Assembly (NCBI RefSeq): GCF_016097555.1
Contig: NC_054713.1
Coordinates: forward strand, 3,626,728 to 3,690,727
Reading direction: 5' to 3'
DNA: 64,000 nt
DNA from: Gigantopelta aegis
Taxonomy: Eukaryota; Mollusca; Gastropoda; Neomphalida; Peltospiridae
Each line of letters begins with the position of its first letter. The first letter of the stretch is position 1. Positions 10,921 to 20,503 of the stretch are shown piece by piece. Under the pieces are notes generated by a model that was given only the letters and a program-made list of their open reading frames with translations, did not search any database and was not told the DNA's origin. Made by a program: the position numbers and the translations under genes.

Positions 10921-12102
10921 CAGGGCGACCAACCTAATAGAACTATTTTTCCGGAATTTTCTGATATTTTCATTTTTATGCACGCGAACGCCCTTTTCAA
11001 AACAATAATTTAAAGCGTGCGAAAACGTCATTTTCATTAAAGTAATTTTAAACAATGCGAAAAAAATTTGCATTTGCAAAATGACAATATAAATGAGTAT
11101 ATAATTATTTATATGTGAACTGGAACTTTCTCATAAAAAACACACACACATCCCACACCTACACACACCAAAAATCATCAAGACTTAGTTCACACAAAAA
11201 CAAACCCACTTTATTAGTAAATATTGTATTACAGTGTAAGACTCCCACCTACAGATTAGCAATAAAGTGACAAACAACTTGGGACCAATGTTATTTTTAT
11301 GTAGGTACATTGCCGCATATGCACTGTTTCATCATATGCATGTAGTGGAGTCGAACTGATTTGTGGTGAACTGGTTTGGGGACGAAACGGCTGCTACCCA
11401 CATTAAGACTGGCTGCCGTTTTGAATTACGCTTACATTACTATTACAATAACACTTTTGAGGAACCAGTGTACAGAAAAAGAAATCGCGTTGTTATTCAA
11501 GTTACTTGAATAAAATAATATCGGTAGGTATATTAATGTCATGGATGCGTCATATAATAGATTAGTGGTGGCCAAATATTATTTAATCAAATGTTGCATG
11601 TGAAAGCCAGTCGGTTCGGGGTTTTTTTCTTTTGTTTTTGTATGATCGTAGCGTTCTTCTGTTACATATTCATGCTTTTATCCACGGCGGCAAAATTTCA
11701 TACATCGTCATAGAACCGATGCCTGCCCTGTAGGAACATAATTCTATGATATTTAAAATATCTTTAAAATGAATACATAAACTATTCGAGTATAAAAAAT
11801 AAGAAAGAAAATTTTCATATATCAAATATGGCTTCAGTTTACTCGACATTTTCATTGGTCGGCTGTTGACACTAGACCCGCGGCCTTGGTAATGGCACAA
11901 ACCTAGACAAAACAGAGCTCATGTTGAAATGAGTGATAAAGATATTTAATTCCAAGAATGTAATAAGAATTAGTTGCTCATAAAAAAAACCCAATTCGAG
12001 TGAATTAAAAAAAAAATCCGGATATTTGACATCAATTCCGGAATTCCGAGTACGTGATGAAAATTCCTGATTTTTCGGAAAATTCCGGAAAGTTGGTCGG
12101 CC
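10921..12102. mobile_element. Non-autonomous hAT-like DNA transposon, about 1.2 kb
   Basis: The inverted ends (CAGGGCGACCAACC at the left, reverse complement GGCCGACCAACTTTCCGG at the right, both followed inward by TTCCGGAATTTTC) are flanked by a perfect 8-bp direct repeat TGCAACCT (10913-10920 and 12103-12110). No transposase frame remains inside. It is assigned to hAT only by the 8-bp duplication and the CAGGG start. Confidence 0.65.
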
Positions 12103-12144
12103 TGCAACCTATAGGGCTATGACAATACGTGACATGCAATACAA

Positions 12145-12455
12145 GGAAGGAAATGTTTTATTTAACGACGCACTCAACACATTTTATTAACGGTTATTTG
12201 GCGTCAGACATATGGTTAAGGACCACACAGATATTGAGAGAGGAATCCCGCTGTTGCCACTTCATGGGCTACTTTTTTCAATTAGCAACAAGGGATCATT
12301 TATATGCACCATCCCACAGACAGGGTAGTACATACCACAGCCTTTGATATGCCCGTCTTGGTGCACTGGCTGGAACGAGAAATAGCCTAACGGGTCCACC
12401 GACGGGGATCGATCCTAGACCGAGCGAGCACTGTATCACTGGGCTACGTCCCGCC
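12145..12455 (-). mobile_element. SINE, head type 1 and tail A
   Basis: Reverse-complement copy beginning with the tail (AAATGTTTTATTTAACGACG) and ending in the head (GGGCTACGTCCCGCC). It abuts the next SINE within 15 bases. Confidence 0.85.
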
Positions 12456-12469
12456 ACCTGAAATTAAGT

Positions 12470-12862
12470 AAAGATTGTTTTGTTTAACGACGCCACTAGG
12501 GCACATTGATTTTTTATCTTATCATCGGCTATTGGACGTCAAACATATGGTCATTCTGACACTGTTTTTTAGAGGAAACCCGCTGTCGCCACATAGGCTA
12601 CTCTTTTACGACAGCCAGCAAGGGATCTTTTATTTGCGCTTCCCACAGGCAGGATAGCACAAACCATGGCCTTTGTTGAACCGGTTATGGATCACTGGTC
12701 GGTGCAAGTGGTTTACACCTACCCAATGAGCCTTGCGGAGCACTCATTCGGGGTTTGGAGTCGGTATCTGGATTAAAAATCTCATGCCTCGACTGGCATC
12801 CGAACCCATTACCTATCAGCCTGTAGTCTGATGGCTTAACCATGACGCCACCGAGGCCGGTC
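12470..12862 (-). mobile_element. SINE, head type 2 and tail B, with target duplication
   Basis: Tail B (TTTAACGACGCCACTAGGGC, ATCGGCTATTGGACGTCAAA) and a body (AGCAAGGGATCTTTTATTTG) are joined to a different, longer head whose + sense reads CGGTGGCGTCATGGTTAAGC ... GGTTCGGATGCCAGTCGAGG. It is flanked by CTGAAATTAAG (12459-12469) and CTGGAATTAAG (12863-12873). Confidence 0.85.
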
Positions 12863-13300
12863 CTGGAATTAAGATGCATAATGCTATTTTACTTTATTCC
12901 TCAGTATCATTGTCATCTAATGTACGTGTCGGGTACTCGGATCCGGGTCGAGGCGACTCTAGGTACTCGAGTCCAAAATACTGGACTCGTGGAGGCCGTG
13001 GAGGCCGTACTAGAGATACATTCAGTATGTACCGAAGTGTACTGTGTTCAGCTAGTTCCACGCATCTGAGCATTGAATATTTGCGTAAACTATTTATAGG
13101 TCACCCAAAAATAAATTCAGGTAACCCATTTTCATTTTGCGTAACCCATTATGTCCATGTAAATAATTTCCTAAATTTAATGCGCGAACGGAAAATAGGT
13201 TACGCAAAATTAAATTTGCGCGAATGAAACGATGGTTTTCGCAATTTTCAGAGGTCTCAGTTCCTAAGAGTACTGTATTCATAGAGTTACGTACTCATCA

Positions 13301-14808
13301 TATACTCTGTCAAAAAAAACACCCCGAAAACCGCATAGGCGACATATTCTTGAAATTATCTCTTTAATACAAAGTGGCATAATTTCGTTATGGATGATCG
13401 TATCACAGTGAAATTTGACATGAGTATGTTACAATGATCTTGTTATGGACTGACGGCAGTGGGGGCGTTTTTGTCCCCAAACAGCGTCGCACGAGGGCGT
13501 TAAAATCAGTACCTTATGTGGCCAGCAGCAGCAGCAGCAGCAAATCACTGCGCGACTTCTCCTTGGCATAGACTGAATGAGTCTCTGAATCCGGGTACGT
13601 GGAATCCTAGCCCATTCTTCCTGCAGTGCACGTCTGTCCAGTTCGTCCCATAGATGTTCAATGCGGTTGAGATCTGGCGATCTTGATGGCCATGGCAGCA
13701 CATTAATCTATCATTCTGTAGGAAATCCATTGATACACGTGCCGTATGCCTGGCATTGTCCTGCTGAAAGAGTTCTCTCTGTCGGTACAAAATGGGAAGC
13801 ATCTGACGGAAGAATTTCATCCCGGTAGCGTACAGCTGTCAGGTTGCCTTATACCAACACAAGTTCACTTCTGCCGGTGTATGAGATGGCTCCCCACATC
13901 ATGACACTCCCTCCACCGAATCTGTCAACTTGGGTGACGCAGTTGTTGGCAAAAGTGAAAACGTTCATTGCGGCGTCTGTAAACACGTTGTCGTCCATCA
14001 CGTCGCTGTAGTAGGAAACGTGACTCGTTGCTGAACCATACTTTCCGCCAGTTTCCCCAAGTTCCACCCCTGTACACTCGTGCACCACAAAACACGTACA
14101 TGTCGATGTTGACGTCGCAGGACGGGGCCAACATACGGTCTCCTAGCCCGTAAACCAGCTTTTCGAAGTCGGTTTCGAATGGTTTGTGCAGACAGCCTTC
14201 TCAAACCAGGTATGCGTCCAGCAGTGTTCGTTGCTGTGGCAGTTCGGTGACGCAAGTGCAGAACCCGGATGTAGCAATCTTGTGCTACAGTTGTTATGTG
14301 AGGTCTTCCATTTCTGGGCCGGTCTTCAGCTGATTGAAACTACTGGTACCTGTCCCAGAAACGTGAAATGGTGCTCTGATGGACGTTCATGTGGCGTGCG
14401 ACTGCTGACTGCGATTCACCTAAATGGAGGCGGCCTATTGCAATGTTTCGATTCGGCAGGCTTAGTCTTGGCATCTTGTAACTCGTCTACGTCGAAATGG
14501 AAATAAGGCATCATTGCGAGCATTGCAGCTTTAAATACCCACCAGTACCCCAATCTTTTCCCCCCGAGTTCCACGTGCATTCGTCAAAATCTGACCATTT
14601 CACGTCGATTTCCTGCAATTGTCGCACAACCTGCGTTAAATTTGTTTTAGGGTGCATTTGGTCATGCTGTCCCATTCCAGGAACATTAACTAACATGGTC
14701 ATTCAGCAACATTGTACAAAAAAACTACATTTTGTAAAATCAAACACTTTTCTTCTTTCCCTTTCTTCTTTCCCTATCACCTATGCGTTTCTTTTTTGAC
14801 AGAGTATA
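13301..14808 (-). mobile_element. Tc1/mariner-type DNA transposon, inactive
   Basis: Terminal inverted repeats (TACTCTGTCAAAAAA at the left, its complement TTTTTTGACAGAGTA at the right, with GCATAGG/CCTATGC just inside) end in TA dinucleotides as expected for this superfamily. Minus-strand pieces of one transposase are spread over three frames: a helix-turn-helix region with TAGRIPGLRRLSAQTIRNRL, then VWFSNESRF, FGGGSVMMWGAISY, FQQDNARHTA and [20 protein letters not shown]. The first catalytic Asp (normally in TDESRF) is Asn here (SNESRF), and a GCA repeat has grown into the coding region near 13526-13541. The copy therefore cannot encode a working enzyme. Confidence 0.9.
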
Positions 14809-15200
14809 TATCCCCCTTGTTATCGATGCTTTGGGATACAACTTAATTATAGTTAGGTAGAAATATATTCAATTAGTTTCGGCTTACGCTAGTGGGTGGG
14901 GATTTTTGGTTTGTTTATTGTGGATTTTTTTTTTCTTAGGGTGAAGGGTAGATGTTTGCAGAACCTGTTAATGATATCGATTGTTAGCTATTCAAGGGGC
15001 GTGTACACAGTGTATATTTCAAGTCACGACTTTACCTTTAGTCAGGGCTGCTAGATTATGGTAGTCCCACTCCCATGGCTAGTGATATTCTATGTTAGGC
15101 TAGTAAATAACTTATGTCGCCAGTAACTAGTGAAGTTGTCATGTGCTGCATTTAAGTCTATTTTGTAAATATCAATATCCTGCCTCCCCCCCCCCCCCCC
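14809..15200. other. Spacer with inverted copy of the acyltransferase 1 downstream sequence
   Basis: No gene is visible. About 15050-15200 is similar to the reverse complement of 1917-2095 and ends in a C-run at 15186-15201. Confidence 0.45.
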
Positions 15201-15204
15201 CACT

Positions 15205-15500
15205 CCTGTGTCCTGATGAGGAGTCACTCGTGGTTTGTTGATGAGTCGCTCGTGGTCTGATCATCAGTCACTCGTGGTTTGTTGATGAGTCACTTGTGGA
15301 TCTGACGATGAACTACTTGTGTCCTGGTAATGAGTCACTCGTGGTCTGATGATGAGTCACTCGTGGTCTGATGATGAGTCACTCGTGGTCTGGTGACGAG
15401 TCACTCGTGGTCTGGTGACGAGTCACTCGTGGTCTGGTGATGAGTCAATTCGTGGTCTGATGATGGGCCACTCCTGGTCTGATGATGAGTCACTCGTTAT
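15205..15500 (+). repeat. About 21-bp tandem repeat rich in TGAGTCA (AP-1-like) motifs
   Basis: The consensus unit is GATGAGTCACTCGTGGTCTG, repeated some 13 times with variants. Six copies contain the exact TGAGTCA core of AP-1/bZIP sites and several more have CGAGTCA or GGAGTCA. The array ends about 145 bases before the start codon of acyltransferase 2 and about 110 bases before the 3' splice site of its leader. No equivalent array lies upstream of acyltransferase 1 in the sequence visible here. A regulatory role is inference. Confidence 0.85.
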
Positions 15501-15610
15501 GTCTGTAGATGATTTGTTTTGAGGATTTTTGTTGTGTCAGTAAAATATTTTGAATCATGGAAAAGTATTAATTTCTTAATAGAATAATTTTCAAATATTA
15601 TTGTTTTCAG

Positions 15611-15644
15611 ATTCAACCACTGCGTGCTATAAATCATCTCAAAC
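15611..15644 (+). other. 5' leader of acyltransferase 2 after a 3' splice site
   Basis: TTGTTTTCAG (15601-15610) is followed by a 34-nt leader differing from that of copy 1 by a single base. The 5' exon would lie upstream, before, inside or beyond the tandem repeat; I could not place it. Confidence 0.5.
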
Positions 15645-17135
15645 ATGCTGTTGGAAGTCGTACTGGCTGTGGTGGTCCTGGCATTAACAGTGGTGATATG
15701 GACTGTGGTGAAATCCAGACGCGTGAACATAGAGGACCTGGAGATAAACGGCACGAGACGACCTTTGGGGAGATTTGAGAAATTCATGGTAACAGCATAT
15801 GGGTCCAATGCAAGCATAGCGCATGCGTGCATCGTATCATCAAAACATCCTTTATCGTCGGCTCAAGTCCAAAAGGCAGCAGAGATGTTGACCGATCGTT
15901 ACCAACTGCTACGCTCGCGTGTTGACGACTCCGATACTGAAAAACCATGTTTCGTGCCTATGGATAATTTTACAGTTTCCATGGAAACGGTTGATTCCAC
16001 TTCCTGGCAGGATGTTCTGGAAGAACGCGTGATGGCAAGATACAACACGACAACTGGTCCGCTCTGGTCTGTTAGATTTCTGCCCAAAGTTCAGTACAAA
16101 GTAGGACTGGATTCTGAAGTGGAAGATGCAGAATATCCATTTCTGTGTGGCGTCGTGTTTGGTTTTCATCACGTGATCATCGATGGCTGCTCCCGTATTC
16201 GACTGGCTGACCATTTTCTGACCTATCTGGATGACGTCATCAAAGGAGTAGATACTCCAGTGGAACCAATGAAAATGCAACCCGCTATTGAATATTACAT
16301 AGCTGATGAAATTAACCCCGGATTTCTGTTTCAGCTCTTTGCACTCACAGCGAAGTTTGTTATGGCCATACCAGGGGTCCACAGTGTCTGTCTGATGTTT
16401 TTTGGAAAGAGAACTATTTACACAGAAAAATGTGGATTAGAGGAGGAAAGACATCCTAATCTTGGTAAGAAAACCTGCATAATCCCTATGGAGTTTTCAC
16501 GGGAAGACACAAGCAGGCTTTTGACGAAATGTAGAGAAAACAACGCTACCGTTCATGGAGCTGTCCAAGCGTCCGTGTCGGTGTCATTAGCAAAGCTCTT
16601 GCAAGAAGGGGAGATAACCAAAGAGATGGAATTACCAGTTGGCTGCACCGTCAACTTAAGACCTCTTATTAAGGGTACTCCCGTTCCCGCGGACTGCCTT
16701 GGTTCATATTTTGTGCCCATGTTTATTATGCAAACCATCAAACCGCCTGACGACTTCTGGAAAATGGCGTCACGGACCACAGAACAGGTAAAACACGGAC
16801 TGAAGCAAGGACCCGCTAATGAATTTATGAATTTCTACAGTTTCATGATGGAGCTGAACCTGTCTAAAGACGGTCGGTACATCGTGATATCAGAACTGAC
16901 CAATCTCGGTAACTGCAAATTCCTGGAACGAACTCTTCAAAGTGAGGTGAAATTTCGGGCCATGCATTCATGCACTGCAGAGCACGACTTTGGTCCTATA
17001 TTCTCAACTAGGGTCATCACGTTTAACGGACAGCTGTTCTGGACCATCTGCTATTACACTAATATCACGAGCAGAGAGCGAGCCGTTGAATTCGCAGAGA
17101 GTGTCAAAGAAACTTTGAAAGCAGCTCTAATGTAA
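15645..17135 (+). CDS. Membrane-anchored condensation-type acyltransferase, copy 2
   Basis: A 496-residue paralog of the gene at 372. I count about 60 residue differences (roughly 88 % identical) and no length change. The N-terminal hydrophobic anchor, HHVIIDG (residues 175-181) and the C-terminal DFGPIFSTRV are all present, so this copy also looks active. The differences cluster in residues 40-131, 215-275 and 330-425; residues 132-215 around the active site are identical. The pair lies in direct orientation about 15.3 kb apart and shares the splice acceptor and leader, which shows a segmental duplication including the end of an intron. An AATAAA is at 17513. Substrate unknown; the fold is shared with alcohol acyltransferases and peptide-synthetase condensation domains. 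Confidence 0.85.
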   Translation: MLLEVVLAVVVLALTVVIWTVVKSRRVNIEDLEINGTRRPLGRFEKFMVTAYGSNASIAHACIVSSKHPLSSAQVQKAAEMLTDRYQLLRSRVDDSDTEKPCFVPMDNFTVSMETVDSTSWQDVLEERVMARYNTTTGPLWSVRFLPKVQYKVGLDSEVEDAEYPFLCGVVFGFHHVIIDGCSRIRLADHFLTYLDDVIKGVDTPVEPMKMQPAIEYYIADEINPGFLFQLFALTAKFVMAIPGVHSVCLMFFGKRTIYTEKCGLEEERHPNLGKKTCIIPMEFSREDTSRLLTKCRENNATVHGAVQASVSVSLAKLLQEGEITKEMELPVGCTVNLRPLIKGTPVPADCLGSYFVPMFIMQTIKPPDDFWKMASRTTEQVKHGLKQGPANEFMNFYSFMMELNLSKDGRYIVISELTNLGNCKFLERTLQSEVKFRAMHSCTAEHDFGPIFSTRVITFNGQLFWTICYYTNITSRERAVEFAESVKETLKAALM

Positions 17136-17512
17136 AACGATAGAACATCGGTCTTGATGGCGTAGTGATTTTAAAAGTCATATGACGGCACTTAGTATAT
17201 TGCAGAGGCGAATCGGGTGGGGGTGATGGGACAGCAGCCCGGGCCCCCATACATTTTGCGATAGTTATAACATTATTTATTAATTTTGACCTCACTCCAA
17301 AGTTCCCTTGGCATTCCGCCTCATGGCATTAATCCGCCACTGTATTGTTTTTACATGGCGGAAGATAGAGATTATTGTACGAGCTTGTGTGTCGTACTGA
17401 TTTTACGAAACGAATGTCAGGATTATTGTATTGCCCGAGCGTCATTACACTTGTTATTACACGTGTGCTTCGTATGATTATTACTAACTCGGTTATGTTG
17501 AATCATATGGAT

Positions 17513-17518
17513 AATAAA
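17513..17518 (+). other. Probable polyadenylation signal of acyltransferase 2
   Basis: AATAAA about 380 bases after the stop codon. Sequence between the stop and this point shows no other gene. Confidence 0.35.
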
Positions 17519-17843
17519 AACATTTAGTAACGGTGTCGTAACGGGAACTGAAACGCTACGTTATCGTATCAATCAATCGGTCAATCATTTATTTGCGTAT
17601 ATGAATTGTACAAACATGAACAATAATAACAACAGCAAGAAAAGAAGAAGAAGAAAAAGACATGTTATAATGGTTGCAATATCCTAGCACAATTATTCTT
17701 TATATACTAGTAACAATATTTAACGAGACTTAGTGATACCTCAAATTACATTAGAAGAAACAATTGTCTACAAAAATGCGTATTTCCATTTGATTATGTA
17801 TTTATTTATTTCAGTTGTACGGGAACGATTGTGCTCTACGTGT

Positions 17844-17848
<5 letters not shown>

Positions 17849-17876
<28 letters not shown>
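17849..17876. repeat. Poly(T) tract
   Basis: Run of about 28 T. It may be an assembly-length approximation or the A-tail of a minus-strand retrocopy; no source sequence was recognised next to it. Confidence 0.8.
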
Positions 17877-17877
<1 letters not shown>

Positions 17878-18009
17878 CGTGTATTGAAATTTGCAAAACT
17901 GTATATTATTATTATTACTTTCTGGTCTATTATCACATACAATTAAACGACCGTTTTCAATTTAATTATCCTGTAATGATTTAGAGTTGTCTCTGCTACA
18001 GTTTACAGT

Positions 18010-18026
18010 CAGTGGCGGGTTGGGGT

Positions 18027-18058
<32 letters not shown>

Positions 18059-18164
18059 GAAATTTGGCCGAACGCCACTAACGTTCCAGAAGGGATTTCT
18101 CGGATTCTCCAACGTAAAGTCGACCCCCCCCCCCCCCCACCACCCTCCCTTAGATCCGCCACTG
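18010..18164. mobile_element. Short MITE with CAGTGGCGG inverted ends and G/C homopolymers
   Basis: Left end CAGTGGCGGGTTGGGG and right end CCCTTAGATCCGCCACTG are inverted repeats. Between them lie a run of more than 30 G (18025-18057) and a run of about 16 C (18124-18138). Element of about 155 bases with no coding capacity. The homopolymer lengths are likely unreliable. Confidence 0.6.
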
Positions 18165-18223
18165 ATAGTTACCCAAATAAGAATAAACATACCTTTACGT
18201 ACTCCATCCTCTTTAAATACCTT

Positions 18224-18362
18224 GAAAATCACCGTACAGTGTATTGGGAAATCACCGTACAGTGTATTGGGAAATCGCCGTACGTTGTATTGGGAAATCG
18301 CCGTACAGTGTATTGGGAAATCACCGTACAGTATATTGGGAAATCACTGTACAGTATATTGG
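18224..18362 (+). repeat. 23-bp tandem repeat, six copies
   Basis: Unit ACCGTACAGTGTATTGGGAA with TC, repeated with small changes (GTTGTATT, GTATATT). Confidence 0.9.
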
Positions 18363-18619
18363 AATCATTTTATATAAGCTGATTTTAATATGGGCCATTT
18401 TTATACTAATTGGAGATGTATACTATTTCTTTAATTATGTATTATTAAAGTAGTTCAGATCTAAAACCAGGTGTTGTTTGCTTATTCAGTATAGTGATAC
18501 GACAATGAGAGTGTAATAACAAATGAATATAAGTTTAACAACATGTCAGCACATGCACCATAAACCAAGGATATTTGGTGTAAACTAAAACAAATTGATA
18601 CTTTGACACTGACACTTTG

Positions 18620-18826
18620 GACTCCCTCCCTCCCTCTCCCTTTAAATTAATCAAATCAGCCAATGGCAGAGCTATCCCTGAAATATTATGACCTCTCCCT
18701 TTCTGTAGACAATGCCAAAGTAACCATCTGTTGTTTAAGTATCTCTCTCCCTCTCCCTCCCTCTTCCCCCCCCCCTCTCTCTCTCTCTCTCCGTCTCTCT
18801 CTCTCTCTGTGTGTCTGTATGTATGT

Positions 18827-18902
<76 letters not shown>

Positions 18903-18960
18903 CTGTATGTATGTATGTCTGTCTGTCTGTCTGTCTTTCTCTCAAATCAACGCAACTTTA
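18620..18960 (+). repeat. Dispersed repeat carrying a long (TC)n microsatellite, copy 2
   Basis: The flank 18645-18745 is nearly identical to 8085-8195, followed by CT runs with GTATGTATGT interruptions. See copy 1 at 8055. Confidence 0.75.
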
Positions 18961-19163
18961 ATATAACACCTTTAATTGGACAAAAATCTAGTTGGAATGA
19001 GTTAATTTGACAAGCAATTGTCGTTCAAATGAGATAACCATGCTAGAATTATGTTTTACAACATTAGTTAGTTGCTTCCTAGCGTGTAAAGTTTTTAGTA
19101 ACATTATTATACTTTATATAAATTATAATCTTCATATTTCTTTTGAGAAAATATAACTCTTTC

Positions 19164-19171
19164 TGACGTCA
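19164..19171. promoter_or_regulatory. Palindromic CRE-like site upstream of UBIAD1
   Basis: TGACGTCA, the full cAMP-response-element palindrome bound by CREB/ATF factors, lies 216 bases before the UBIAD1 start codon, a typical promoter distance. No TATA box is clear. Confidence 0.35.
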
Positions 19172-19386
19172 TCAAAACCTGAGTTGTATTTGTACAACCT
19201 GGAAAGTAAGACGAACCAACAGCCTGTAAATATTGGTGATACTATCAGCAGTATCAGCTGTGAGCGGAACGTGACAAGCTGTCTACATTATGAAAGGTGA
19301 TCAAATCGACGTGGTGTCTCCCAGTTAGTGCGTCAGTCTCAAACAGTCCGTGTATTCAATTTTACATTTACCCTGTGTCTGTCGAG

Positions 19387-20328
19387 ATGGTGAAGGTCCA
19401 GCAGTGCAATGGACCCGCGATTAGTCTGAATCCGCCAAATAGACTGAGCAAATACGTTGCTGCCCTCCGACCATGGTCGTTCACAGCCTCTTTCACGCCA
19501 GTAGCACTAGGATGTATTTTGGCGTACAAATCTGTGGGGATGTTCAGCTTGCCTGTTTTCTTTACGACCTGCCTTACGGCATTATCTGTTCACGCAGCCG
19601 GTAATCTCGTAAACACTTATTTTGACTACACCAGAGGAGTTGACACAAAAAAAAGCGACGACCGAACGTTGGTTGATAAAATTCTTCTGCCGTCAGACAT
19701 TGCGTTTCTTGGTGGAGTCTTCTACATAGTTGGCTGTGTCGGATTTCTCGTTTTAGTTTTAATATCGCCAGCAAAGATGGAACATTTAGCTTTAATATAC
19801 TTCGGAGGGCTTTCGAGCAGTTTCCTGTACACGGGTGGTCTGGGATTGAAGTATATCGCTATGGGCGATCTGTTGATTTTTTTGACGTTTGGACCATTGA
19901 CAGTATTATTTGCTTTTTTGACTCAAGGAGGACAACTCTCACTCATGCCGTTCTTTTACGCTATTCCACTTGCACTGAATACAGAAGCCATCCTGCATAG
20001 TAATAATGCTCGGGATGCAGATGGCGATTTGAAGGCTGGAGTGATTACGCTAGCCATTTTGTTGGGACAGGCGGGATCATATGTTTTGTTTTCTGCTCTT
20101 ATGTTTCTGCCTTACATCATGTTTATTATGATGGGAATCCATTGTACAAAGTGGTTGTTCCTTCCAGCACTCTCTATAGTTGGAGCTTTTAAGCTAGAAA
20201 AAGATTTCCGAATCCGCCGTTTAACTGATATGCCCAGGAGAGTTGCGTTTCTTAACCTCATCATGGGGATACTCTACATCGTAGCGTGCTTAATGGCAGA
20301 TGGTACTGCTTTACCAGCTCTGGTTTGA
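19387..20328 (+). CDS. UBIAD1: UbiA prenyltransferase domain-containing protein 1
   Basis: 313 residues from the ATG at 19387; the frame stays open upstream to 19297 but has no earlier ATG. UBIAD1 is an integral membrane prenyltransferase that joins a geranylgeranyl group to menadione to make menaquinone-4 (vitamin K2), and it also affects sterol metabolism and quinone synthesis in Golgi and ER membranes. Both aspartate-rich motifs are visible: NTYFDYTRGVD, near residue 75, and NNARDADGD, near residue 205. They bind the Mg-diphosphate of the isoprenoid donor. YVAALRPWSFTASFTPV near the N-terminus is typical of the family, and eight or more hydrophobic helices follow. The length is close to that of vertebrate UBIAD1 (338). 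Intronless here. AATAAA at 20491 and 20498. Confidence 0.95.
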   Translation: MVKVQQCNGPAISLNPPNRLSKYVAALRPWSFTASFTPVALGCILAYKSVGMFSLPVFFTTCLTALSVHAAGNLVNTYFDYTRGVDTKKSDDRTLVDKILLPSDIAFLGGVFYIVGCVGFLVLVLISPAKMEHLALIYFGGLSSSFLYTGGLGLKYIAMGDLLIFLTFGPLTVLFAFLTQGGQLSLMPFFYAIPLALNTEAILHSNNARDADGDLKAGVITLAILLGQAGSYVLFSALMFLPYIMFIMMGIHCTKWLFLPALSIVGAFKLEKDFRIRRLTDMPRRVAFLNLIMGILYIVACLMADGTALPALV

Positions 20329-20490
20329 TACTGTATGAAATGTACATGCATACATGTAGTATACAAGACAATTTTAGAAGTACACGTACTTGTAATTTAA
20401 GCAATTATGGAAATGGCAAATGCATTTTTCACAGCAGTTTTGCAGTTAATGTGTAATCTTGAGAGGAATTTAATTTGTCAGTGTTACAGA

Positions 20491-20503
20491 AATAAATAAT
20501 AAA
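20491..20503 (+). other. Probable polyadenylation signals of UBIAD1
   Basis: Two AATAAA hexamers (20491 and 20498) about 165 bases after the stop codon. Confidence 0.45.

Noticed and set aside
14186-14799. Plus-strand frames of about 100 codons near 14.2-14.8 kb
   Set aside because: They are antisense to the Tc1/mariner transposase remains.
19297-19386. Longer N-terminus for UBIAD1
   Set aside because: The frame is open but has no ATG before 19387, and the extra residues lack family similarity.
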